Assembly: GCA_013397075.1 (NCBI GenBank)
Contig: VWZS01002681.1
Location: 299,313 to 363,312, forward strand
From: Rhabdornis inornatus
Lineage: Eukaryota > Chordata > Aves > Passeriformes > Rhabdornithidae
Length of the DNA: 64,000 bases
Reading direction: 5' to 3'
Position numbers and translations under genes: made by a program. Numbering within the stretch: position 1 is the first letter of the stretch; every line of letters begins with the position of its first letter. Below, piece after piece: positions 52,947 through 62,560 of this stretch. The notes under the pieces were generated by a model, which was given only the letters and a program-made list of their open reading frames with translations, was not told where the DNA came from and did no database searches.

Positions 52947-55900
52947 GTAAGCACGCATGTTTGTTTGTTTGTTTGTTTATTTCCTGGAAGGACAAATCAG
53001 ATCCAAAGTTAATGGAGTTCTACGTAGTGTTACACTAAATCAAAACTGAAATTGTCAGGGGCACAGGTCCCCAGGATTGCCCAGGGATAGATCTTACTTT
53101 CGTGGTGGTGCAGTGCTTTATGATATCTGTGACACTTCTAAGTTCTGCCCATGTGCTTTAGATACCATGTGTACACAGGGCTCTGTTATTTAGAATTCAC
53201 TTTTTTTGTAAATCAGTCTAGGCTCTGTTTGGGCTCTTTATTCTACTTATTCATTGTAGCCGTGATATCTTGCAACATGTGTCCATCTGATGCTACATTA
53301 AGTCACTGTCTTAGAACAGCGCGCAAACTTTTGGGAGAAGGCTTTGTCTTTATTCAGCGTGGTTGGGGTTTTTAATGTTATGTCTCAGTCTACTCAGACT
53401 CACATAAATACGCTTTTTAATTCCATGCATAGTAACTTTTTTAATGGAAACAGATGCAGAATATTATTTGCACATTTTGAATACTACATAAATGGATGGT
53501 GAACTTTGTGAGCAAGATAGGGGATTTTTTTTACCTGCTGTCTAATACTTAGTGCTTTGATCACTGGAGGGTATGCTACAAATTAAACCTGACAAATGGT
53601 GAGAATTTAGGATTTTTGTATGGTTTATCCCTCTGTTTTTATTGCTTACTTTCTGTGAAATAGCTTGTTTCATACATGTATTTGTTTTCTTGTGTTTAAT
53701 CTTATGTTTAAAATATTTAATAACATGTAATGGCACTAATTTGTTCACTTAGTGAAAAAAAATTGAAATGACATTAATAGCTCTGTGGAAATGGATATCA
53801 TGGCCATGTGCAGATACACCCCTGCAGCTATTGCTCTGTTACTTAACATTTTATGTTGACAATTTATGGCTATTATCCAGCATCCTGCACTTAAAAAAAA
53901 AAATAAATAAAACCAAAATCACCTACACAGTGGACCTGTAATGTCCATCTTTGGATGGAATACCAGAATTTTTCTAAAAGCCTGTTTTAGCTGAGTTACA
54001 CTGCCAGCTTATTTCCTGTTTTCCTTCTGAGAACACTTTAATTATTAACAAAACTTGCTCTGTAAACAAACTGGATCTGGAAATATTTTGTTATTGTAAC
54101 AAATCACATCCACAAGTAGTATGTTAGCTTGAATGAGGAGTCTCTACAAAGACGTCCATATTGAGACAGGATTAACATGCCATCATAATTCCAAAAAAAT
54201 TCTGAACTAGTTAAGTCTGCAAAATAAGTCTACTATAAGCAAAAATGAGATTGCTCTCAGCACTAAAGAAGCACATCCGTACATGTTTGTGTGTAAGACA
54301 TATTTTTGCCCAGATCCAATCTCTAGCCACAAGTACTAAAAGCAGAAAAACAGATAAAGGCTCTAAAGCTTAAGTAAGAAGGCAGTTGTGCTGGATCTGA
54401 TATGTACAATCTGTCTCGAGCACAGCTGATACTCAGCTGTATTCGTTGAAAGCAGCAGTGGTTAATGTGGGACTGGGAAATCTTGCTGCTGCCAGCATTG
54501 GCACGTAGCCACAGAGCTCAGTGATTGTCCTTGGTGTGTATGAAATGTGACTTGCACCCCATGGGACAGAGGAGAAGCTTGCATCACTGAGTTCTTCAGT
54601 AGCTGGAGTGATGGGGAGATAAGCCTTGGGTAAAGTAGTACTCAGGACTCCACCAGTTTCACAGAAGAATTGCTGCTTCTTGGCAATTGCAAAGGTTCTT
54701 TCCAGGGATTGTTTTGGCCCTCACAATGTACAGGAGGGTTTAAGCTGCATTCCTAGACAAGGTGTTTTATTTTGACTAAGGATTGCTACTACTTGGCCAG
54801 CAGAGGTACTTAGCTGCCTGTGGGGTTTACAGGAAGATGATCTGCTGGAACTTTGATCTGACAGCAGAACAACTAAAAGGTCAGGGCAGTGTCAGCTAAG
54901 TGCAGTGTGGCTTTCTCCAGGTTTTTCACATGTGTTAAAGTGCTCCTTCCTGAAATTTCAGGTAATCTCTATTTAGAATACCTCTGATTGAATTCACTAG
55001 CAGCTTCAAGGGCCCATCATGGCAGCAGTTATATTGCCCAGGTGTGTCTTGAAGGTCACCCTGTAAAATGAGATGCAGTGAGCACATGAAAAATCACAGA
55101 GTGATACTGCTGAGTGACACACGTGAACATCACTAGGGACAGTGTTTAGCACCTCAGTAATGCCTTCCTCTTTAGTTAGGACCTCCATCTTTCTTCTCCT
55201 GTGTTATTCTGCTTAATTTATATACTTTCAACAATAGATGAAGGAAAGCTCTGAGGAAGCAATAGGGATAAACTTGCCCATATGACTTGTTCTGGCTTTG
55301 TGCGTAGGAGTGAATTTTGGATTTAATTGTTTGCAACCAGAAGGCAAAAATCTATGACTTAAACGGAATATTTATTGAATGGGAAGGAAAAGCTATGGCT
55401 GCATACTTTCACATTAAAAAATATTTTAACAGATGTTTATAAGTGGCTATTCTGTGGTGGCTGGTGCTGCAGAAAGACTTGTGCTTGGATATGACAGCTT
55501 TGGGAACATATGTGGTCGGAAAAACACTCCTGTAGAAGGGGCAAATCTTTCTGGATTGGACATGACTAATAAAAAGTAAGTACATCAGATAATGTCTAAA
55601 TAAATCAAATGTTTGAGAACTTAGTCAAATACACATCTTCTAGTTGTCAGTCATATACATCTGTGTATCTATACATTGTTGCATTGAAAGGCAAAAAATG
55701 TGGGAATACTGCAAAAGGGTGAGTGAAATTAAAAAGATAGAATTCAAAAGTGTGCTGCATTGTTATGCTTTGTGCAGCTGCCTTCTTAAAAAGTATCTTA
55801 AATGGGACATCAGCCAAACAGGCTATTTGCAAATGGCAAATCTTTCTACTTAAGGATGTTGCATGTTGAAGTTCCCAGACATTCCACTGAATCCTTTGGA

Positions 55901-58900
55901 AAAATTTTCACTTGCTTTGTAGCACTTTAAAAAGATGGAAAGAAGGTTCAGAATATAAACTTATGAAAAACCAATAAAGCTTGTTTTTTGAGAAGAGGAT
56001 CTTTTTTTTTTTCTTTCTAGGTATGTGTTCTTTCTGAATTCATGCAGCCTGGAAATACAAAGCCTTAAAAGCAGTTCACTTTCCTTGTGCGTGTCAAGTT
56101 GTCCACAACAGCAGCTCAACTCTTTGGAAGATCTCCAGAGTTTTGCAAGGAATAATGGTGTGCCACAGGGAATATGAGTACCTTATAGTGTGTCTGTAGA
56201 ACAGCTGAGCAGCTTCCACTTTGTTTTTATAATGTTTCTTACACTAGGGAGTCATATCTTTCCATTAATTTCCTGAACAGTTCATGGTAACAGTAGATAA
56301 AATGTCTTGTTTCTGCTTTACTTCAAACCCATAGCTTCTAGAAATGTTACAGCTCTCTTATGCAAATTAGAAAGTTGTTGATTAATTCCTGCACAATGCT
56401 GAGATTATGTAGCAGAAAACTGACTGCTGAGAATGAACTGGTGAAGTTTGGTGGGGGTGCTAGTAGGTGACCAGAGTTCATATGCTGTTTGAGACTCTTG
56501 TCCAGCTGGTTCCTTTAAATGTAATTAAAACTATGGTGGAATAATTCATTCCATGAAAACACAAGTGGATTTATCCTCTAGACATCAGATCCCAATGTTT
56601 GCTATTCCATTTTATTGTAGTTTAACCCCAGCTGGCAACTAAGTACCTCACAGCCACTCACTTCCCAGCAAAACCAGGACACATCTAGAAATTTTATTTG
56701 ATTCTGGTGTTCAAGATGAAAATGCTGACAGAAGTAGCTGTTGTATCAAAGTGGCTCCAGTTTATTCATGTCCAACATGTAAATAAAATAATCTGTAACC
56801 TAAGCCTTATTTCATGGGCTATAAACTTCAGACCATATGAATATTAATGGATCTTTTTGTTGGAGGTCAGTATCCCATTCTTTTTTTGTTTTGATGTTTT
56901 ATTTAGCAGGGATTGCTATTTAAATTAACAGTATTTTTTTTCATTTAATTTTGGAGTAGTTTGACATAATTTTGTATGTGCAGGAAGCTATAAACACCGG
57001 TGAGATTATATAACTATTGTCAGTCTAACTAATCATAATAGCATCAAATTCCAGCTAAAACTGCTTGCATGTTTATGTCAAGGCAGGGACAAGTCTTGCA
57101 TTTTGAATGGCTTGGATGTATCCAGCCTTTCTTTCCCAGAAGTGCTGCCTAATGGAGCAGAGTGTTGTTAGCAGAGTACCTGGTGATATTTCACCTAGAT
57201 CCCAGCACAAGTTAGGTTATAGATACATATATATTCTACTCTAACTCAGGAGAGCCTAGTTCTATTGTAGCTTCCATTGTTTCAGGTTTTTCTCTTATCC
57301 TAGTGAGCAAGGATTAATAGCCAAGTATGGCACTGTGGAACAAACAATGTGCCTTCCCTCCAGGAACATAAGTGGTAACTGTAGTTAAGTCTAGAAGGCA
57401 AAAGATTCTGTAGAGATTGGTTTAGATTTACTCAACTACCTAATTTGTTATTCACATTCCCACTGGAATATCAGGGATGAAAATGGCCTGCTAAGGGATT
57501 AAACCAGAAGCGCAAACAAAATCAAAATTTAGCTGTTAATGTGCTTTTTTATCTCAAAGTTTTACTAATCTTAAGTTACTTTTTTTTTAAAATTTATTTT
57601 TAGGTTCTTTACTTTGCATTTACAACCTGAATGTTTCCAGTTACACCCTAAATGCAAAGGCAGCTCGTCTGTGTCCCACACTGCCAGTTCCACCAAGGTA
57701 AGAATGACTGGGTACTTTACAACTTCCTTGAGTCCAAACAGCTTCTTATGGATTGTTACTTTCTCACATTTTGTATTTGGCATGATGCTTCACAGTCAGG
57801 ATGGTTTTGCTTTGTTTATTTATTTTTGTCCATGTATAGGATACATGGACAAAAATACAAGTTCTGTTATGTGCCTGTGAACATGCTGGTGTCCTGTGCC
57901 ACAGAATAAACAAGGTCTGCATTCCTTCCATTCCTCTATCCTTTATTCCTCTACCCTTCCATTCCTCTTCCTTTTCCAAATTAGGAAAAAGCACTCCAGA
58001 TGAGGAACAACTTAGCTCCTGCACAGATTTTGCTTTCTCCCTCAATGCCAAGGATTGGTCTTTGGCCTTGCTTCTTCTCCTGAGCCCAGAAATTTCCATC
58101 GTAATAATTTTGTAGCCAGATGGCTTGAAGCACAGATCTGTGGATGTTGCTTTCTTTGTCAAATCTGGCATTTGTGAGTCAAAATTCTTAAACCCATGAT
58201 TTTAAGTTCCACTGTGTCATGAAAATACAGCAGAGAATTGGAATCTCTGTGTTTGCAGGGCTAACTCACCTGCTCTGAACAGCAGAAAATGGAAGAACAA
58301 GGTGAAGAGAAGAGAGCAGGAGGCATGTAAAACTTTACATACAGTGGATCAAACGACAGCATGTAAATTGATGAAAAAATATGGCATGTTTCACTTATTT
58401 CCTCAACCTTCTAGACCTTTTTCAGTTTGTCAAGGAACTCTGCAAAGTTACTCATCTTGCACAGTAATATTACATAGTAGAAGCAAAGCTAGTTAGTGAA
58501 ATTTTTAGCTGCTGATAACAACCTCTCCCTTTAAGGTATGGATGTGCCACTGACTGTTGTAGGGCAGCACTGCCAAAGTGGAACAATAAATACATGCAAG
58601 AAGCTTGGCTGGGAGTGCTAAATGATTTTGTATAAATATTTGGTGCTGTTAATCGTACTTTACAAACATTGTTTTGGTGTGGCTTTTAGAATGCTTAAAT
58701 ATCATAAAAAACGATACAATGTGTTTGTGATCTAGAATTATCTACAACAGCATAGGTTACAGCTGTGTAACCATGAACTTTGTTTTTACATAGACACATG
58801 GGAGCAAAGCAGGTGAAGCCAGACTGCAATGGGAATAGGAGCTATGTGCTGATGGTGACAGTTAATGAGAGAGTTATTAATTTCTTTTCTGAGGTGATCT

Positions 58901-61900
58901 TGAAGAGATCTGTTCTGGTATAGTGATATAGGCATGACACTATTAGCAATTTTTTTGCAGATGATACTTAAAGCTACTCTTTATAACAGAATGCTCTCTG
59001 TGGAGAATGGCAGGATGGATCTCTGTGAATTTTAAAATGTTTGTCCAGTAATTAATATTTTTTGCCACTTTTGTTTTTTAACCTTTCAGTAAGTCCTTTC
59101 CATTATTTAATCGATGTGTTCCACAAAATCCTGAATGCTATTCCAAATATGCATCTGTCCTAATAAATATGGTTAATGAAATGGATGTTTTTCACCGAAT
59201 TCTGAGTGGAATATTGGCAGGAAGAGATACTGTGATAGGACTGAGTGTCCTCGCACTAGGTAAGGTTCTAAGTAAAAAGTGAATAATTATATTCAATTAA
59301 AAGGATAAAATGTTCCTTATAAGTCTATATGTTTAATTCAAAAGTGGACTTCTTAAATATTTTCTGGGCAGAGTTATTTTTAAGGAAGAGTTATCAGGTT
59401 TTATCTGGAGGCATTTAAAAGACTGATGAAATGCAGATCTCTATCAGAATCTGTGTTCCATGACATGGTTATATACCTCATTTTGGGGGACTGTAAGAAA
59501 TTGTTGATGAAAAAAAGGACATCAGCATGAATACTTGAACTTAACTCTTACATAAAACGTTATTAAAAAGCTAGTATTTCCTGTGGTGAAATTTATCAGC
59601 TATAAGTTTCTTTTTATTTAAGGTAGAGGAAACTGTGTGCTTTAAATGTTAAAAAGGTTGCCAGCTTTACTAAATGCTGTTGCTTTTAAGATTACTGTTT
59701 AAAAATAAAATCCAAAATTCTACAAGAAACTATAATTTATATTTAAAATAAAAAGGGTTGCAACACTCAAACTTCCTTTATATATTTTTCAGCCTTCTCT
59801 TTGATGCTGGTTTTAGCCTTCAGATTCATTCAGACCCTCCTCATCCATACTCTGATTGCACTGGTTGTATTTGGGTTGTTGTGTAAGTGTATTTACTGTA
59901 CTGTTTCATTGTACTGAAGCAGCTGAACAAAAAGCTATCCTTTATTTCCATGGCCATCCTCAGTAACCTTCAGCTTACCACAGTCATTTCCAAGCTGAGG
60001 CCTGCTTGCCTTTTGGTGCCAAAGTCTGTCTGTGCTGTTCCAACTGCTGAGTGTTAGGATGATGGTGATGTTTATTGTTTTTATAGATGCCTAGAAACAA
60101 CATTTCTTTTGGCAGATGAATGCAGCTATGAAAATGCTACTGTTTCAAAGAATGCTTAGTGAACTCTTACACTGTCTAGGAAGAGAGAAGCATAGGAAAA
60201 GTTTGTCATTCCATGAAAGTCAGCTTTGTATCTCCACAATGACATTACCTGCCTGGGCCTTAGGATAACTGCAAGAAATTCAAATGTTCTGCTGTGGTTT
60301 TACCTTAGACTGACAGGCCATTATTGGAAGTTTCTCTATGATCACTGGTCCTGTGCCTCACTTTGCTAACTGACAGATTCCTGAGCTGAATGTGGGATAG
60401 TGGGGAGGGCAGGACACTGGGGAGGGAGGCCAGGCAGGCACCAGCCTGCCAGCAGCAGCATGCCCTGCCTGCCCTCATGCTGCTCTGGTCTGCTCAGTTG
60501 TCTCAGGCATTCTCTGGTGGCTCCATTATGACTACAGGAATGACCCCAGCACTGAACTGGAAACAGAAAAGGAAAATGTAAAGTTCCTACTTGGATATGC
60601 CATCTTCTCAACAATAGTTACAGTAAGTAATATTTTGCCCTAAGCAATGGCAGAGGTTGTAACTTGAAAACTTGAACTACAGTGCTTCTGCAACAATAAA
60701 AATAATTCCTTCTTCTTTTCACAATGGCAAATGAGAATATATTCTAAGATCTTCCTATATTGACTTCAATATAATTATAAAATCATAGAATGGTTTGGAT
60801 TGGAAGGGACCTTAAAAATCTCTAGTTCCAACTAAATTTTTAGGCCCCCATCAAAACTACAAAAATAGTTTTATTATCTTCGTTGTGAAACTTGTTTGTC
60901 AGCCTTGCCATACTTCAAACCTGTACAGTGTTAGTGTTGTTGGTGTAAAAAGGCAAGAATTGTGTTTGATCTCCATTTTGTTCTTCGTCAGCTCACTGGA
61001 GAATCATGTTGAATAAACACAGGAACACTGGCTGAGTATGAACGTGAGATCTGTGGATTCATCCCACCCTGTCAGCAGGAGAAAGGGGTGGCAGCTCTTT
61101 TAGACAATGAAAGGGGCAGTGAAATGCAGGCAGCAGTGTCTAGTCCTCAAGTTATGGGGTTAAATTCTGGTTTTCTCTCATTGACCTTGTTTTACAACAG
61201 AAAAATTGAGTATGGCTTGAAATTCTGAAGTGATTTTTTCACTCTGATGTTGCAATGTTAAAATGAGCCATTGCTCAATTTGAGAGTTCAGTCAATCTGT
61301 ACTTCATGAGACATTTGTCAAAGCAATTGATGAATTGTCCTGTTGTCTTAGAGATGATCCATAAGGAATCCATAGGATGGATTATCTTATGGATGATCTT
61401 ATGGATCATCGATAAGATGATCCATAGGGAATTTGCCAGATATGAACAGTCTGACAGTTTACAGTTACAAATATAAATGTATCAGAGATCAGATTTTTTT
61501 TTAATATATCCTCTATGAGTTATGACCTTTTTACATCTGCTGATACTAAAGAGGTAAGAAAAAGTTTCTTTGAATGCATGTGTGTTCCATCAATCAACTG
61601 ACTGTTGTTTGGAGAACTGTGGGAACATCCACTGCTGCAGGTTATGCTTCTCTTCAGAGCTGGTGGCTTCTTTCTAGAGCAGGCAAGAAAACTAGTGAAG
61701 CAACTGCTGCTGGTTGTATTTGTTGTTTTAGATTCCAACCTCCCTTTTAATTGCTGTTCATAGTTCCTTGTCACATACAAAGAATTAGGGGTATTGTGGG
61801 GTTTTTGACTCAGGGTTTTTGACTCAGGGTTTTGTTATTGATGGGTGGGTTTTTTACTTTGGGAAGACAATAATTTATTTAAATAAGTTTTCATTTTATG

Positions 61901-62560
61901 CTTCACTCCTATACGTACATAGCTCTCAAACTAGTTTGGTTGTGGACTGCAGAAAAGGACTGATTCTCCTACCATTGTGAAAGTGAACAGTGGCAAGCTG
62001 ACCTGAGTAGAAAGAAAGTTTAAAAGTTCATAACATGCAGGGTATGTGAAAGCAATGTGTAGGGTGGGATGTACATTTATGTTTGCTATAAAGCAAAACA
62101 GACTGCTTCCATTAGATGAATTAAAGTCTTATTAATCCTATTTTGTTCTAAAAAACAGCAGCAACTATTGCAGGAAACCAGGTTTTAATCCACAGGCCCT
62201 TTGAGAACATAGGCAGTGTCTTGGAAGGATTTTCTAATGTGTAGTAAGATTGTATAAATTGCTTTGCTGTCATGTCTTTGTGAAATCTATATCCTCTGAC
62301 CCCACATTTGACAACTCTGATAATTTTCCTGAGATAAAACCCCCAACAATTTGTCTTTTATTTCCTGAAACAGGTTGTTCTGCTCTCCCTTATATTTGTA
62401 CTGAGAAAGAGGCTTCAGTTTGCTGTACAGCTCTTTCGAATTGTTGGTAGAATCATTGGCAGAATTCCTTTCCTCCTCTTCCAACCACTCTGGACCTTTC
62501 TGGTTCTTGTTGTGTTCTGGGTATTCTGGGTTGCTGTACTGCTCAGTTTAGGAACTGCAG
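52839..62560 (+). CDS. SLC44A3: SLC44A3 (choline transporter-like protein 3), 5' half of the gene, 8 coding exons
   Basis: Spliced coding sequence joining 52839-52946, 55433-55575, 56021-56157, 57604-57697, 59090-59259, 59793-59882, 60498-60622 and 62374-62560. All borders are AG/GT and every phase matches, giving 1054 nt, about 351 codons without a stop. The product is a polytopic membrane protein of the CTL/SLC44 family, whose members are linked to choline or related amine transport; CTL3 itself is poorly characterised biochemically. Seen: TM1, a large extracellular loop with about nine cysteines and sequons NGS and NVS, then TM2 to about TM5. Assignment to A3 rather than the close paralogue A1 rests on loop motifs recalled from human CTL3, such as GYDSFGN, NTPVEG in place of NSPVEG, LPVPPSKSFPLFNRCVPQ and HRILSGI. 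As I recall it human CTL3 is about 650 residues, so roughly the C-terminal half lies past the window. The start-codon exon is not resolved. No frameshift or nonsense change is seen, so the gene looks functional. Confidence 0.95.
52958..52979. repeat. (GTTT)5 short tandem repeat
   Basis: Tetranucleotide run beginning about 11 bases downstream of the exon 2 donor in SLC44A3 intron 2. Confidence 0.9.
55433..55575 (+). CDS. SLC44A3: SLC44A3 coding exon 3: end of TM1 and start of the extracellular loop
   Basis: Acceptor atattttaacag, donor AAA|gtaagt, 143 nt, phase 0 in and phase 2 out. It encodes MFISGYSVVAGAAERLVLGY, finishing TM1 and entering the first extracellular loop. DSFGNICGRKNTPVEG and a LSGLDMTNK segment follow. 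GYDSxGNxCGxKN is a family-wide SLC44 signature, and the NTPVEG continuation points to CTL3. The exon starts with the first in-frame ATG of the visible coding sequence, but initiation here would delete most of TM1 and the preceding exon is clearly conserved, so it is an internal methionine. The downstream intron is only 445 nt. Confidence 0.96.
56021..56157 (+). CDS. SLC44A3: SLC44A3 coding exon 4: extracellular loop, cysteine-rich part
   Basis: The acceptor is a long T-rich tract ending ttctttctag. The donor is AATAATG|gtgtgc, weaker than the others but supported by phase (2 in, 1 out) and by the match across the next junction. It encodes KYVFFLNSCSLEIQ, LCVSSCPQQQL and LEDLQSFARNN. The spaced cysteines (NSC, LCVSSC) are typical of the large SLC44 loop and probably form disulfides (inference from the family). 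The terminal N plus the split glycine and S of the next exon create an NGS glycosylation sequon across the splice junction. Confidence 0.94.
57604..57697 (+). CDS. SLC44A3: SLC44A3 coding exon 5: extracellular loop
   Basis: Acceptor aatttatttttag, donor CACCAAG|gtaaga, 94 nt, phase 1 in and 2 out. It encodes GSLLCIYNLNVSSYTLNAKA and then ARLCPTLPVPPS, the serine codon being completed by the next exon. NVS is a potential N-glycosylation site in the same area where human CTL3 has its own sequons. The LCPxLPVPxS motif is conserved in CTL1 and CTL3. The downstream intron (57698-59089) holds a long near-perfect palindrome at 57821-57857 and a pyrimidine-rich stretch at about 57921-57980. Confidence 0.95.
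57821..57857. repeat. Near-perfect palindrome, 17-nt arms with 3-nt spacer
   Basis: Left arm TATTTTTGTCCATGTAT (57821-57837), spacer AGG, right arm ATACATGGACAAAAATA (57841-57857). The arms are exactly complementary. It lies in SLC44A3 intron 5, about 124 bases downstream of the exon 5 donor. In RNA it would form a stable hairpin of 17 pairs. Confidence 0.95.
59090..59259 (+). CDS. SLC44A3: SLC44A3 coding exon 6: end of the loop and start of TM2
   Basis: Acceptor aacctttcag, donor GCACTAG|gtaagg, 170 nt, phase 2 in and 1 out. It encodes SKSFPLFNRCVPQNPECYS, then a segment with VLINMVNEMDVFHRILSGIL, then AGRDTVIGLSVLAL, which begins TM2. PLFNRCVPQxPECYS and HRILSGI separate CTL3 from CTL1, whose equivalent stretch differs in sequence. 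Two more loop cysteines (RCV, ECY) are present. The downstream intron is short (533 nt) and AT-rich, with no other feature seen. Confidence 0.96.
59793..59882 (+). CDS. SLC44A3: SLC44A3 coding exon 7: TM2 and start of TM3
   Basis: Acceptor tatatttttcag, donor TTGTTGT|gtaagt, 90 nt, phase 1 in and 1 out. It encodes AFSLMLVLAFRFIQTLLIHT followed by LIALVVFGLL. The first part completes TM2. FRFIQTLLIH is the short polar turn with an arginine, and LIALVVFGLL opens TM3. The hydrophobic pattern and the position of RFI match the family. The downstream intron (59883-60497, 615 nt) is richer in GC toward its 3' end. Confidence 0.95.
60498..60622 (+). CDS. SLC44A3: SLC44A3 coding exon 8: end of TM3, loop and TM4
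   Basis: Acceptor ggtctgctcag, donor GTTACA|gtaagt, 125 nt, phase 1 in and 0 out. It encodes FVSGILWWLHYDYRNDPSTE, then LETEKENVKFLLGYAIFSTI and VT. GxLWWLxYDY is the conserved end of TM3 in CTL3. An acidic/polar loop follows (NDPSTELETEKEN), equivalent to the human segment with a matching LDTEREN motif, and then TM4 begins. The downstream intron, 60623-62373, holds a CR1 fragment, an inverted-repeat cluster and a tandem duplication. Confidence 0.95.
60782..60855 (-). mobile_element. Short CR1 LINE 3'-end fragment in SLC44A3 intron 8
   Basis: The plus strand reads ATCATAGAATGGTTTGGATT, then GGAAGGGACCTTAAAAATC and TAGTTCCAACT. This is the reverse complement of a typical avian CR1 terminus. 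Only about 75 bp survive, so it is a severely 5'-truncated or decayed copy. It lies antisense to the host gene, about 160 bp downstream of exon 8. Confidence 0.9.
61353..61428. repeat. Cluster of direct and inverted copies of a 13-mer
   Basis: GATGATCCATAAG at 61353-61365 is exactly complementary to CTTATGGATCATC at 61398-61410. Near copies are CTTATGGATGATC at 61387-61399 (one difference) and GATGATCCATAGG at 61416-61428 (one difference), so alternative hairpins are possible. It lies in SLC44A3 intron 8, with no recognised transposon termini around it. Confidence 0.9.
61798..61836. repeat. 14-bp tandem duplication carrying two TGACTCA motifs
   Basis: The unit GTTTTTGACTCAGG is repeated with a 14-bp period, with a partial third copy. 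Each full unit contains TGACTCA (61806-61812 and 61820-61826), the consensus AP-1 site. It lies in intron 8. Function is unproven, since a single TGACTCA is common by chance. Confidence 0.8.
62374..62560 (+). CDS. SLC44A3: SLC44A3 coding exon 9: end of TM4 to about TM5
   Basis: Acceptor tcctgaaacag, donor ACTGCAG|gtaagt, 187 nt, phase 0 in and 1 out. It encodes VVLLSLIFVLRKRLQFAVQL (end of TM4 and a basic RKR turn), FRIVGRIIGRIPFLLFQPLW and TFLVLVVFWVFWVAVLLSLG, then TAG (Thr-Ala-Gly). PxLxFQPxWTFxxLxxFWVxWVAVLLSLGTAG is strongly conserved in the SLC44 family. The reading frame continues past this donor. The next expected exon, with the conserved YMWxYHxxGLIW motif, is not present up to position 64000, so the gene is cut by the window edge. 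Confidence 0.96.

Noticed and set aside
52870..52952. ATG in exon 2 as the translation start
   Set aside because: It is out of frame with the conserved WRPxxYRKCTDT reading frame.
57764..58171. 135-codon minus-strand frame in intron 5
   Set aside because: It is intronic, antisense and partly composed of the palindrome and a pyrimidine-rich stretch, with no recognisable domain.
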